16,058 nucleotides of DNA from Porticoccaceae bacterium UBA2002 (lineage in GTDB: Bacteria; Pseudomonadota; Gammaproteobacteria; Pseudomonadales; Porticoccaceae). The notes under the pieces were generated by a model. That model searched no databases. It worked only from the letters and a program-made list of their open reading frames with translations, and was not told the origin of the DNA. Below are positions 7,955 through 16,042 of this stretch, in pieces; position 1 is the stretch's first letter, and each line of letters starts with the position of its first letter. The stretch is taken from contig DDCQ01000035.1 of assembly GCA_002334915.1 (NCBI GenBank), positions 1 to 16,058 on the forward strand. Reading direction: 5' to 3'. The position numbers and the translations under genes are program-made.

Positions 7955-8485
7955 ATGCCGCGAAAAATTATTCATCGCTTTCTACCTGATATCGGCAAGC
8001 TGCTGCAGCGTCCCTCGCTGCGCTGGATCAACTCCTTAACCCATGACCCAAATCTGCTGCACCTTAACCGTCACTCGGTCTCTCTGGGAGTATTTGTGGG
8101 TATTTTTTGTGCCTTTATACCATTGCCAATTCAGACGCTGATAGCCGCGGCCATGTGTTTTTGGCTGGGAGCAAACCTGCCTATAGGCCTGATGACAATC
8201 TGGATCAGCAACCCCCTCACTATTCCTCCTATGTTTTATTTGACCCACCAGCTGGGCAGTTTTCTACTGGGCAGTGAGCCGGTAAACTTCACCGTAACCA
8301 TGTCCTGGGAATGGTTTTCGAATCTGGGTTCCGGGATACTGTTGCCGCTGATAGCTGGCAGCCTGCTGAGCGGCATTATTCTAGCCTCTATTGGCTATTT
8401 CTTTATTCTCTATCTGTGGCGCTGGAAGGTAGTAAAAAACTGGGAAATACGCAAAGACCAGCGCCACAACGGCGGCAAGGTCTAG
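7955..8485 (+). CDS. DUF2062 family membrane protein
   Basis: This 176-residue protein of unknown function matches the DUF2062 family. About 45 mostly basic N-terminal residues are followed by SLGVFVGIFCAFIPLPIQT, a hydrophobic stretch, and the family hallmark ISNPLTIPPMFYLTHQLG. A last strong membrane helix lies near residues 127-155 (LLPLIAGSLLSGIILASIGYF region), and a basic tail ends the protein. Two to four membrane segments are likely, with the charged ends cytoplasmic. It stands alone on the plus strand, divergent from yadG and convergent with lolE, sharing a CTAG at the two stop codons. From memory the family is also found beside lolCDE in pseudomonads; no function should be inferred from that. 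Confidence 0.88.
   Translation: MPRKIIHRFLPDIGKLLQRPSLRWINSLTHDPNLLHLNRHSVSLGVFVGIFCAFIPLPIQTLIAAAMCFWLGANLPIGLMTIWISNPLTIPPMFYLTHQLGSFLLGSEPVNFTVTMSWEWFSNLGSGILLPLIAGSLLSGIILASIGYFFILYLWRWKVVKNWEIRKDQRHNGGKV
8455..8483. terminator. Hairpin at the DUF2062/lolE convergent junction
   Basis: AGACC (8455-8459) pairs with GGTCT (8479-8483), and within it CGCC (8462-8465) pairs with GGCG (8471-8474) around a 5-nt loop, leaving a small internal loop. On the minus strand it is followed by TTGCGTATTT, a poor U-tract. It may slow or end lolE transcription from inside the DUF2062 gene, but it is not a canonical terminator. Confidence 0.25.
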
Positions 8486-9705
8486 CCCTCAAAACGCAGT
8501 TCTTCAGCGGGCACCATGCGACTGGCGCGCAGTGCAGGGTATATGGTAGCCACTAGATTTAACACAATGGCCACCGCTGCAATTTGCGCCACATCCCCCC
8601 AGCGTAAATCAACCGGAATATAATCAATCGGATAAACCGCCGTATTCAGAAAGCTGGCACCTATAAGGGATTCAACCCAGAGCACCAGATCCGCCACCCA
8701 GTAACAACCAATAATGCCCAGTAACACCCCTAGTGCTATGCCAAACAGACCTATCATGGCGCCCTGAATTAAAAACAGCTGCACAATGGCCGACCGGGAC
8801 AGCCCCAGAGTCTGCAGGATAGCAATATCACTACGCTTGTTGACCACAGACATCATTAGCATGGACACCACATTAAAGGTCGCAATGGCGACAATTAAAA
8901 AGATTAGCAGACCCACCAGATTACGCGACAACTGAATGGCCTGATAGAGGTTGCCATGGGTTTGAAACCAGTCGCGAAAGCCGTAGCCAAAGGGCAGCTG
9001 TTCGAGCAGCCGATAGCCTGTATCCCGAGCATCAAACTGATCTTCCACCTGCAATCTAAAGCCCTGCACCAGCCCCTCGACCCCGGCTATGCTGCCCACC
9101 TCCTCAAGAGAGGCCAGTCCCAGAATCTGATCCAGCTCGGTATGGGTGGCAAAAATACCGGTCACCAGAAAACTATAGGCGGCAGTAGCGCTGCCATTGA
9201 TAGCCGGAACTATCACTGTTACCTGCTGGCCCACAGCCACATTTAAATCTTCGGCGAGAGGCTGGGGCAACAGCAGCTGGCCAGATTGCGGAATAGCCAG
9301 GCCAGCCCCGCGGATAACATCCTCAAGCCCAGCGGGCACAGCCCTGGCAGAGAGCCCGAGCAGCTGTATTGGCCTAGTTTGCTGGCCACTGTGTATCAGC
9401 CCCTCAGCCTCATTGTAGGGGGTTACTTCGGTCACCTGGTCCAGACCAGCTATTAATTGGCTCTGGGCAGGCCAGTCGCTTACCCCTATTCCGTGAATTA
9501 GCTGAATATGCGGCACCACGGAGAGAATACGCTCGCGCAGTTCGCGATCAAAACCATTCATCACCGAGAGCACCACAACCAGCAGCGCAACACCCAGTGC
9601 CAGACCAGCAATGGCCAGCATTGAAATAAATGAAACCAGCAGACCGCCCCGACCACCAGAGGTAAAGTAGCGCAGGCCGACAAAGGCTGGTACCGACTTA
9701 AACAA
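8482..9705 (-). CDS. lolE: Lipoprotein-releasing ABC transporter permease LolE
   Basis: LolE is one of the two membrane subunits of LolCDE, which extracts outer-membrane lipoproteins from the inner membrane and hands them to LolA. It has 407 residues: an N-terminal membrane helix (about 20-50, ending LSVMNGFDRELRERI), a periplasmic MacB-like domain, and three C-terminal FtsX-type helices. The segment HGNLYQAIQ matches the LolE pattern, whereas the paralogue upstream has the LolC pattern. The only sensible start is the TTG at 9705. It yields MFKSVPAFVGLRY, parallel to the LolC start MFKNLPLFIGLRY, and has GGAG seven bases upstream. It overlaps lolD by 8 bp and shares a CTAG with the convergent DUF2062 stop. 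Confidence 0.92.
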   Translation of the reverse strand: MFKSVPAFVGLRYFTSGGRGGLLVSFISMLAIAGLALGVALLVVVLSVMNGFDRELRERILSVVPHIQLIHGIGVSDWPAQSQLIAGLDQVTEVTPYNEAEGLIHSGQQTRPIQLLGLSARAVPAGLEDVIRGAGLAIPQSGQLLLPQPLAEDLNVAVGQQVTVIVPAINGSATAAYSFLVTGIFATHTELDQILGLASLEEVGSIAGVEGLVQGFRLQVEDQFDARDTGYRLLEQLPFGYGFRDWFQTHGNLYQAIQLSRNLVGLLIFLIVAIATFNVVSMLMMSVVNKRSDIAILQTLGLSRSAIVQLFLIQGAMIGLFGIALGVLLGIIGCYWVADLVLWVESLIGASFLNTAVYPIDYIPVDLRWGDVAQIAAVAIVLNLVATIYPALRASRMVPAEELRFEG

Positions 9706-10393
9706 TAGCCGGCTCCAAAACGCCGTCTACTAAACGAACTGCCCGATCCATGCGGGCGGCAATGGCCGGATCATGGGTCACCATCACAGTAGAAATACCC
9801 AGAGTTTCATTCAGCTCCATTAGCAGATCCAGCATAGAAGCGGCGGTGTGAGGGTCCAGATTACCTGTGGGCTCATCCATCAGCACCAAGGCAGGCTGAG
9901 TGACCAGAGCCCTGGCAATGGCCACACGCTGGCGCTCACCGCCAGACAGTTCGGCAGGCTGATGCTGTAAGCGCTCAGCCAACCCCACTCGCGCCAGAAG
10001 TTGTGAGGCCCGCTCTCGGGCCTGTTTAACAGATGCGCCACCAATCAGCAGCGGCAGCGCAACATTTTCCAGAGCCGAAAACTCTGCCAACAGATGGTGA
10101 AATTGATAGACAAAGCCCAGATGCTGATTGCGCCAGCTGGCGCGCCGGGTGGCATCCAGGTCGTTCCAATCAGTGCCGCAGACCTGCACCGAACCTGCAT
10201 CGGGGTCATCCAGCCCACCCAGTACATTTAGCAAAGTTGTTTTGCCTGAACCAGAGACACCAATAATGGCCAGCTTTTCGCCCGCCTGAATCTCCAGATC
10301 CACGCCCTGCAGCACTGCCAGATCATTATCGCTGCCCGCCTGCTGATAACTGCGATGCAGACTCGAGGCCACCAATACCGCTTTATCAGTCAT
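9698..10393 (-). CDS. lolD: Lipoprotein-releasing ABC transporter ATP-binding protein LolD
   Basis: LolD is the ATPase that powers LolC and LolE. It has 231 residues from the ATG at 10393 (E. coli 233). The Walker A motif GVSGSGKT lies at 45-52, the Q-loop region is YQFHHLLAEF (characteristic of LolD), the signature is LSGGERQRVAIARAL, and Walker B is ALVLMDEPTGNLD. An in-frame upstream extension to 10495 lies wholly within lolC and is rejected: relatives begin at this ATG, which has GAGG nine bases upstream. The gene overlaps lolC by 8 bp (ATGACTGA) and lolE by 8 bp (TTGTTTAA). Confidence 0.96.
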   Translation of the reverse strand: MTDKAVLVASSLHRSYQQAGSDNDLAVLQGVDLEIQAGEKLAIIGVSGSGKTTLLNVLGGLDDPDAGSVQVCGTDWNDLDATRRASWRNQHLGFVYQFHHLLAEFSALENVALPLLIGGASVKQARERASQLLARVGLAERLQHQPAELSGGERQRVAIARALVTQPALVLMDEPTGNLDPHTAASMLDLLMELNETLGISTVMVTHDPAIAARMDRAVRLVDGVLEPAIV

Positions 10394-11630
10394 AGCGCAG
10401 AGCCTCGGCAGGTAATACCTGACCCGCCCGCCAGGCCGGATACAGAGTCGCCAGAAAACTAAGGGCCCCCGCACTGAGCACCACCGTGGCCACATCGCCA
10501 GCCAGCAACCTGGATGGCAGTGCGCTAATCAAGTAGACCGAGGGATCAAACAGATAGACTCCAAACAGAGTTTCAATAAAGCTCACAATATCTCCAATAA
10601 AAATGGCCAACAGACAGCCGAGCACAGTACCCACAAAAATACCCAAAAACCCTACGGCTAAACCCTGCACCATAAATACCTTTATCACCATAGCTGAGGA
10701 TGCGCCCAATGTTCGCACCACAGCGATATCACTGCGCTTATCCGCAACCATCAGCACCAGACTGGCAATAATATTAAAGGCCGCCACCGCAATAATGACA
10801 GATAACAGCAGGCTCACCACCAGTTTCTCCATGCGCATGGCCTGGAATAAGGTACCCATTGACTGGGTCCAGGTGCGCCAGTTTTGACCGGCCAGAGGCT
10901 GAGGGTTATTGGCCAGCCAGGCATCTGCCTGATAGGCATCATCCAAAGTTAGCTGAACACCCTGATAGCGCTCGCCAAGTTGCAATAATTTACGCGCATC
11001 GCGCTGATGAACAAAGCTTACCGAACTGTCTACCTGAGCACCCACCTGAAAAATTCCAGTGACCACAAAGCTTTTGATACGGGGGAAAATACCCGCGGGT
11101 GTGACAGTAACTTTGGGTAGCGTTAGCTGTAGCTTATCGCCGATAAAAACCCCGAGCCTGCGCGCCACCTGGCTACCCAGAATAATACCAAACTCCCCAG
11201 GACGCAGCTGCTCCACATGGCCGCTAATCATCTGCTCCTGCAGCAACTGGGCGCTGGGCCAGCCCGGATCTATGGCCTGCATGCTCAGACCCAGCTGCTG
11301 GGACTGATAGGACAGCATCACAAAGCTCTGGGCCATGGGAGTAACACTGATCACTGGAGATTGACCATCCAGCAAGCGCTCACGCAACTGATCAATCTCT
11401 GCTGCCGAGACCCCCTGCACCGAAGTACCAGTAATATGGGGCACTACCTGCAGCAGCCGAGACTTAATCTCGCGATCAAAGCCATTCATCACTGACAGCA
11501 CCACAATTAGAGCCATCACCCCGAAAGCCATGGCAAATAGCGAAAAGCCCGAGATAAAGGAGACAAAGCCTTCGCGGCGTTTACTGCGGGTATAGCGCAG
11601 GCCAATAAAGAGAGGGAGGTTTTTAAACAT
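10386..11630 (-). CDS. lolC: Lipoprotein-releasing ABC transporter permease LolC
   Basis: This is the first gene of lolCDE, with 414 residues and the same one-plus-three membrane helix layout as LolE. The N-terminal LSVMNGFDREIKSRLLQVVPH is the family hallmark. The segment GTLFQAMRMEK matches the LolC GELFQAVRMEK pattern. A proline-containing stretch VTPAGIFPRIKSF falls where E. coli LolC has the loop that docks LolA. The C-terminus AGQVLPAEALRYD is typical. LolC versus LolE is assigned from these motifs and gene order and could be swapped only with difficulty. The start ATG at 11630 has no strong Shine-Dalgarno sequence. It is divergent from a small exported-protein gene. Confidence 0.9.
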   Translation of the reverse strand: MFKNLPLFIGLRYTRSKRREGFVSFISGFSLFAMAFGVMALIVVLSVMNGFDREIKSRLLQVVPHITGTSVQGVSAAEIDQLRERLLDGQSPVISVTPMAQSFVMLSYQSQQLGLSMQAIDPGWPSAQLLQEQMISGHVEQLRPGEFGIILGSQVARRLGVFIGDKLQLTLPKVTVTPAGIFPRIKSFVVTGIFQVGAQVDSSVSFVHQRDARKLLQLGERYQGVQLTLDDAYQADAWLANNPQPLAGQNWRTWTQSMGTLFQAMRMEKLVVSLLLSVIIAVAAFNIIASLVLMVADKRSDIAVVRTLGASSAMVIKVFMVQGLAVGFLGIFVGTVLGCLLAIFIGDIVSFIETLFGVYLFDPSVYLISALPSRLLAGDVATVVLSAGALSFLATLYPAWRAGQVLPAEALRYD

Positions 11631-11763
11631 GCAGGGATTAAACCCGAAACCCTGTCGACAAACAACATTGAGTCGAGATCAGTAATGCTAACTAATTCAG
11701 GTTTTCCCCTGACCTATTGCCTACAATTAACAGATTAAATAATCAGATTACAGGATGTTAAGG
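11631..11763. other. Divergent control region between lolC and the small exported-protein gene
   Basis: This roughly 130-bp region must hold both promoters. Rightward, TTGCCT (11717-11722) and TAATCA (11740-11745) are 17 bp apart, a weak promoter candidate. CAGATTA occurs twice with a 13-bp period (11731-11737 and 11744-11750), and GATTA-AA-TAATC (11733-11744) is a small dyad overlapping these. TCAGG and CCTGA (11697-11701 and 11708-11712) form a 5-bp inverted repeat. No strong leftward promoter for lolC is seen. Confidence 0.3.
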
Positions 11764-12084
11764 ATGAAACACTGGTTAGTATCATCTGTATTAGCAGTTT
11801 TGCTACTGGGCTCGGCTGGCACTCTGGGGGCACAGCAAATTATGCTCCCCCTGGGCCAGCAAACTGAAAACAGCGCGCTGGACCTGCCCCAGCGTGGCCA
11901 AACCAAGGATCAGGTAGCTGAAAGCCGAGGTGAACCCGATACCGTGCAGGCTGCTGTGGGAGAGCCTCCGATCTCTGTCTGGGAATATAAGGATTTTTTA
12001 GTTTACTTTGAGGGCGACTGGGTGCTCCGCGCCGTGGTCAGACATCCAGATTTAACAGACAACCCTGAAGATGGCGCTCCCTAG
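11764..12084 (+). CDS. Small exported protein of unknown function
   Basis: This 106-residue protein has a clear signal peptide: a short basic start MKHW, a hydrophobic core [14 protein letters not shown], and a likely signal peptidase I site after A23 (LGA-QQ), so it should be periplasmic. The mature part carries [34 protein letters not shown] and [13 protein letters not shown]. From memory, similar short proteins lie next to sth in pseudomonads. The shape (a turn with GEP, then paired strands ending in a tyrosine-rich strand) recalls the SmpA/OmlA-like BamE fold, but there is no lipobox and the link is only suggestive. The start at 11764 is preferred over ATG 11755 because CAGG lies about nine bases before it and directly abuts the other. 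It ends in a CTAG shared with the sthA stop. Confidence 0.75.
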   Translation: MKHWLVSSVLAVLLLGSAGTLGAQQIMLPLGQQTENSALDLPQRGQTKDQVAESRGEPDTVQAAVGEPPISVWEYKDFLVYFEGDWVLRAVVRHPDLTDNPEDGAP

Positions 12085-13508
12085 TCCTGTTTACCCTCAA
12101 AGGATCTGCGGTCGCGACTGACCCGATTTAAACCATTCATAGACGCGATGCGATAGGCCTCGGCCATGGTGGGGTAGTTAAAGGTGGTGCGCAGGAAGTA
12201 CTTAATACTGTTAGCCTCGCCCTTCTGGCTCATAATAGCCTGGCCAATATGAATAATTTCTGCCGCCTCGGCACCAAAGCAGTGAATACCCAGAATCTCC
12301 AAGCTGTCCTGATGGAAAAGAATCTTTAGCATACCCACTTCTTCGCCAGAGATATGCGCCCGGGCGGTATCTTTAAAGTATGCACGGCCAATCTCGTAGG
12401 GAATTTTTTGCTCGGTAAGTTCAGATTCATTCTGACCCACAAAGCTAATCTCTGGAATGGTCCAGATACCTGTGGCCACATCTTCAACCCGATACTGATC
12501 ATCAGTCCCGCACATATGAGAAGCTGCAAAACGGCCCTGGTCATAGGCAGCGCCTGCCAGCGAGGGCCAGCCGATCAGGTCGCCCGCAGCATAGATATGA
12601 GACACAGTGGTCTGATAGTCTTTATTCACCTTAAGCTGGCCGCGCTCATCAGCCTCAAGGCCTGCATTTTCGAGACCCAGACCTTTGGTATTACCGGCTC
12701 GACCATTACACCAGAGCAGGGCCTCACCATGGATGCGCTTGCCTGACTTAAGCTCCAGAGTGACACCATTACCGCTGGTGGTCACGCGCTCGTACTCTTC
12801 GTTGTGGCGCACCATCACATTGAGGTCGCGCAGGTGATAGCTAAGGGCATCGGAGATTTCATCATCGAGGAAATTCATCAGCCATTCTCTGGTGTTCACC
12901 AGATCTACCCTGGTATCCAGGCCTGAGAAAATCGAGGCATATTCACAGCCGATAACGCCAGCACCATAGATAATAATATTGCGCGGTGTGCTATCTAGCC
13001 CAAGGATGCTGTCGCTATCAAAGATCGCCGGATGGCTAAAATCAATATCATCAGGGCGGTAGGGGCTAGAGCCTGTGGCCAGCAGGAAGTGTTTTCCTTT
13101 CACCGACACCACCTTGCCATCACCGCTGGTCACTGCAACCTCATGGGGGTTAACAAAGCTGGCACGACCAATATGGGTCTGCACCCGATTGCGTGCATAG
13201 CCTTTGGTGCGCCCTTCCACCTGTTTGGTAATCACATTTTCTGCGGCTTTCATTACTTCGGGAAAAGAAAACCACTTTGGCTCGCCCACGGCCCGGAACA
13301 TGGGCATGGTGTTGTACTGCATCATGCGGCGAACCGACTGCCGCAACGCCTTGGAAGGTATGGTTCCCAGATGGGTACAGCTGCCACCGGCCTGGTGGCG
13401 CTCGTCAATAACAGCCACGCGCCAGCCCTGCTTGACTGCGTTCATAGCCGCGCCCTCACCCGCCGGGCCGCTGCCAATCACGACTAAATCATAGGAAAAA
13501 TCTGCCAT
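12081..13508 (-). CDS. sthA: Soluble pyridine nucleotide transhydrogenase
   Basis: SthA is a cytoplasmic FAD enzyme that moves reducing equivalents between NADPH and NAD+, balancing the two pools. It has 475 residues (E. coli 466). The FAD-binding GSGPAGEG motif begins at G12. [16 protein letters not shown] around C44 keeps only the first cysteine of the disulfide pair of related oxidoreductases; the second position is T49. That substitution is the mark of SthA and excludes lipoamide dehydrogenase or glutathione reductase. A second nucleotide motif [16 protein letters not shown] binds the pyridine nucleotide, and the C-terminal dimer domain has [14 protein letters not shown]. It starts 5 bp after the nqrM stop, with AAGGA about 12 bases before its ATG, and so probably ends the nqr transcript. 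Confidence 0.96.
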   Translation of the reverse strand: MADFSYDLVVIGSGPAGEGAAMNAVKQGWRVAVIDERHQAGGSCTHLGTIPSKALRQSVRRMMQYNTMPMFRAVGEPKWFSFPEVMKAAENVITKQVEGRTKGYARNRVQTHIGRASFVNPHEVAVTSGDGKVVSVKGKHFLLATGSSPYRPDDIDFSHPAIFDSDSILGLDSTPRNIIIYGAGVIGCEYASIFSGLDTRVDLVNTREWLMNFLDDEISDALSYHLRDLNVMVRHNEEYERVTTSGNGVTLELKSGKRIHGEALLWCNGRAGNTKGLGLENAGLEADERGQLKVNKDYQTTVSHIYAAGDLIGWPSLAGAAYDQGRFAASHMCGTDDQYRVEDVATGIWTIPEISFVGQNESELTEQKIPYEIGRAYFKDTARAHISGEEVGMLKILFHQDSLEILGIHCFGAEAAEIIHIGQAIMSQKGEANSIKYFLRTTFNYPTMAEAYRIASMNGLNRVSRDRRSFEGKQD

Positions 13509-13513
13509 GCTTA

Positions 13514-13744
13514 TTATTTGTCCTTATCGGCTGAGGTTGCGTCATAGGCTAGCGCAGAATCTGACTGCTCATCACATTTATTGGGATCGCCACCACAGAT
13601 ATCGCAATTGTAGTTGGCTTCACCCAGGGCCGCGCCCACGCCGCCACAGGAACCGGAAATAGGCTTGCCACCCATCAGTACACCAATTGCCATGGCCGCA
13701 ATCAACAGCCCAAACATTACAATTGCCAGTAAAATTTCTGCCAT
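13514..13744 (-). CDS. nqrM: Na+-NQR maturation protein NqrM (DUF539)
   Basis: NqrM is a small membrane-anchored protein needed to assemble an active Na+-translocating NADH:quinone reductase, thought to help deliver iron to the complex. It has 76 residues: one N-terminal membrane helix (about 4-24) and then four cysteines, C33, C47, C50 and C57, in GSCGG, NCDICGG and PNKC. This pattern is diagnostic. GAAGG lies just upstream of its ATG. It follows apbE by 11 bp and precedes sthA by 5 bp, the usual place after nqrF and apbE. Confidence 0.93.
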   Translation of the reverse strand: MAEILLAIVMFGLLIAAMAIGVLMGGKPISGSCGGVGAALGEANYNCDICGGDPNKCDEQSDSALAYDATSADKDK

Positions 13745-13755
13745 AGGACCTTCTC

Positions 13756-14835
13756 TTAGGGCTCTTGCTGTATTGATTCTGACTTAATAAGGTAGGGAGC
13801 AAAGGCTTCACTGCTAATTGCCTTAAACTCCTCGCCCTCCTTTACCAGCATATAAATTGCCAGACCCAACTGCTCTGCCAGCAACATGCCCTGTTCTTCC
13901 CCCAGCACCATTAGCGCTGTTGCCCAGGCATCGGCCTCTGCGCAGGTTTCACCCACTACTGTCACCGAGGCGAGGCTGTGGCGAATGGGCTTGCCGGTGC
14001 GCGGGTCTATGCTGTGGGAGTAGCGCACCCCATCCTGCTCAAAATAATTGCGGTAATCCCCAGAGGTGGCAATGGCTGCATTATGAGCGCTAATCACCTG
14101 CTGCACCTGCGGCAGTACTGCTGGCATTTCAATGGCTATACGCCAGGGCTGCCCCTTGGGGTTGGAGCCACTGAGACGCATCTCTCCACCCACCTCCACC
14201 AGATAGTCTGGCAGTGCCAGCATCTCCAGCAGGTCAGCGATTTGATCTACCGCGTAGCCTTTGGCGACGGCCGATAGATCCAGGCGTATGGGGGATGATT
14301 TGCTGATCATCTGCATATCTATACTGAGGTGTTGGTAGCCCGTATTCTCAAGCGCCAGAGCAATTTGCTCGTCGCCCGGAATAACATTATCTGTGAGCAC
14401 TGGGCCAAAGCCCCAGAGATCTACTAGGGGCCCAACCGTTGGATCAAATGCGCCATCGCTTTGCTCCCAGACCAGCTTGCTAATATCCAGCACATCGGCA
14501 AACTGCGGGCTAATCATCTGTGGTTCTGCCACCGGCTGGGCATTAAACTGACTGATCTCGGAATCGGTCTTGTAGGTAGACATGGACTGGTCAATCATAT
14601 CCAAGGTAGCTTCAATACGCTGCTCCAGGTCCACAGGCGCAGGCTGATCTGCTACCACCGTGATACTGTAGCTGGTTCCCATTTTGGTTCCGGAGATTGT
14701 AATTATCTCCGGACTAGAGTCGCAGCCAGTCAACCCTAAAACGGTTGCCAGAAGCAGCGCAGAAAGCAAAAACGAGGCTCTGTTAAAAAGCCCCGTTATC
14801 CCATTATCTCTATTGCTGTTAGCCACCGAAGTCAT
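13756..14835 (-). CDS. apbE: FAD:protein FMN transferase (lipoprotein)
   Basis: ApbE attaches FMN covalently to threonines in NqrB and NqrC, using FAD as donor, outside the cytoplasmic membrane. The protein has 359 residues from the ATG at 14835. It begins with a signal sequence and lipobox LTGC, so the mature lipoprotein starts at C38. Family motifs include [38 protein letters not shown] and SIDPRTGKP, with ATALMVLG near the end. The ATG overlaps the nqrF end by 17 bp; the n-region is long (about 20 residues). AGGAG lies about 14 bases upstream, farther than usual, so a GTG at 14826 or a TTG at 14838 remain possible. A terminator-like hairpin lies within codons 13-22. Confidence 0.94.
   Translation of the reverse strand: MTSVANSNRDNGITGLFNRASFLLSALLLATVLGLTGCDSSPEIITISGTKMGTSYSITVVADQPAPVDLEQRIEATLDMIDQSMSTYKTDSEISQFNAQPVAEPQMISPQFADVLDISKLVWEQSDGAFDPTVGPLVDLWGFGPVLTDNVIPGDEQIALALENTGYQHLSIDMQMISKSSPIRLDLSAVAKGYAVDQIADLLEMLALPDYLVEVGGEMRLSGSNPKGQPWRIAIEMPAVLPQVQQVISAHNAAIATSGDYRNYFEQDGVRYSHSIDPRTGKPIRHSLASVTVVGETCAEADAWATALMVLGEEQGMLLAEQLGLAIYMLVKEGEEFKAISSEAFAPYLIKSESIQQEP
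14771..14797 (-). terminator. Terminator-like hairpin inside the start of apbE
   Basis: In the minus-strand RNA, AACGGGGCU (14797-14789) pairs with AGCCUCGUU (14779-14771) over nine positions with one G-U wobble, around a 9-nt loop. The next bases are UUUGCUUUCU. The stem begins 21 bases after the nqrF stop. It has the form of a modest intrinsic terminator or attenuator. It lies in the apbE signal-sequence codons, so active translation of apbE would oppose its folding. Confidence 0.45.
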
Positions 14836-16042
14836 CAAGGAAAATATTCTCCTGCTCCACACCCAGATCGACCAGCAGTTTGACCACTGCCGCATTCATC
14901 ATAGGTGGTCCGCACATATAGAACTCACAGTCCTCTGGCGCCTCGTGGTCCTTGAGATACTGCTCGTAGAGCACATTGTGGATAAAGCCGGTAAGCCCGT
15001 CCCAGTTATCTTCTGGCTGGGGATCGGACAGCGCCAGATGCCAGTCGAAGTTGTCGTTCTCGGCGGCCAGCATATCGTACTCGTCGTCGTAGAAGCACTC
15101 GCGCAATGAGCGGGCACCATACCAGAAGCTGATCTTGCGGTCGGACTTGATACGCTTAAGCTGATCAAAGATATGAGAGCGCATGGGCGCCATACCTGCA
15201 CCACCACCAACAAATACCATCTCGTTGTCGGTATCCTTGGCAAAGAACTCACCAAAGGGACCATAGACCGGAATCTTGTCACCTGGCTTAAGACTAAACA
15301 CATAGGACGACATCTGCCCGGGCGCAATACCGGTAGATCCCGGAGGTGGCGTAGCGATACGAATATTAAACTTAACCACGCCCTTCTCGTCTGGATAGTT
15401 GGCCATGGAATAGGCGCGAATCACTGTCTCATCAACAATCGACTCATGCTTAAAGAAGTCAAAGCGCTCCCAGTCACCGCGATACTCTTCTTCGATATCA
15501 AAGTCTGAGTACTTAATATGGTGGGGCGGACATTCCAGCTGCACATAGCCACCGGCGCGGAATTTGACATCCTCACCCTCAGGCAGCTTAAGGGTCAGCT
15601 CTTTAATAAAGGTGGCCACATTGGAGTTGGATTCAACCTCACATTCCCAGCGCTTGACACCAAATACTTCTTCGGGAACTTCGACATGCATATCCTGCTT
15701 AACCGGGGCCTGGCAGGACAGTCTCCAGCCCTCAGCAGCTTCGCGGCGATTAAAATGGCTCTCTTCGGTTGGCAACATAGAGCCGCCACCTTCGGTAATC
15801 ACACATTTGCACTGGGCACAGCTACCACCGCCACCACAGGCCGAAGGCAAGAACAGTCCCGCATTGGACAATGTCTGCAGCAGCTTATCGCCCGCAGGCA
15901 CAGTGATGGTTTTCTCGCCATTGATGACAATATTCACATCACCAGAGGACACCAGCTTGCTGCGTGCAGCCAAAATAAAAGCCACCAGCGCCAGAATCAC
16001 TACGGTAAACATGCCTACGCCTAGAATAATTTCAGTATTCAT
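14819..16042 (-). CDS. nqrF: Na+-translocating NADH:quinone reductase subunit F
   Basis: NqrF is the NADH-oxidising subunit of Na+-NQR, passing electrons from NADH through FAD and a 2Fe-2S centre toward the sodium-pumping subunits. It has 407 residues, the family length. One N-terminal membrane helix covers about 5-26. The ferredoxin-like domain has C69, C75, C78 and C110 as cluster ligands, the same spacing as in Vibrio. The FAD motif RAYSMANYP follows near residue 210, and the NADH-binding part includes [17 protein letters not shown] and [12 protein letters not shown]. The C-terminus LDDFGG is typical. The start is the ATG at 16042. The bases 16043-16058 contain TAATAA on the minus strand, perhaps the end of nqrE, which is beyond what the window can show. 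Confidence 0.98.
   Translation of the reverse strand: MNTEIILGVGMFTVVILALVAFILAARSKLVSSGDVNIVINGEKTITVPAGDKLLQTLSNAGLFLPSACGGGGSCAQCKCVITEGGGSMLPTEESHFNRREAAEGWRLSCQAPVKQDMHVEVPEEVFGVKRWECEVESNSNVATFIKELTLKLPEGEDVKFRAGGYVQLECPPHHIKYSDFDIEEEYRGDWERFDFFKHESIVDETVIRAYSMANYPDEKGVVKFNIRIATPPPGSTGIAPGQMSSYVFSLKPGDKIPVYGPFGEFFAKDTDNEMVFVGGGAGMAPMRSHIFDQLKRIKSDRKISFWYGARSLRECFYDDEYDMLAAENDNFDWHLALSDPQPEDNWDGLTGFIHNVLYEQYLKDHEAPEDCEFYMCGPPMMNAAVVKLLVDLGVEQENIFLDDFGG

Noticed and set aside
10394..10495. Upstream extension of lolD by 34 codons
   Set aside because: It overlaps the lolC 3' end completely, and known LolD proteins begin at the ATG at 10393, which has a ribosome binding site.
12354..13487. 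Plus-strand frames of 130 and 151 codons opposite sthA
   Set aside because: Both mirror sthA, with low-complexity His/Ala-rich translations typical of reversed coding sequence.
15518..16024. A 168-codon plus-strand frame opposite nqrF
   Set aside because: It is a shadow of nqrF, whose motifs fully account for the region; no upstream ribosome binding site or recognisable domain.
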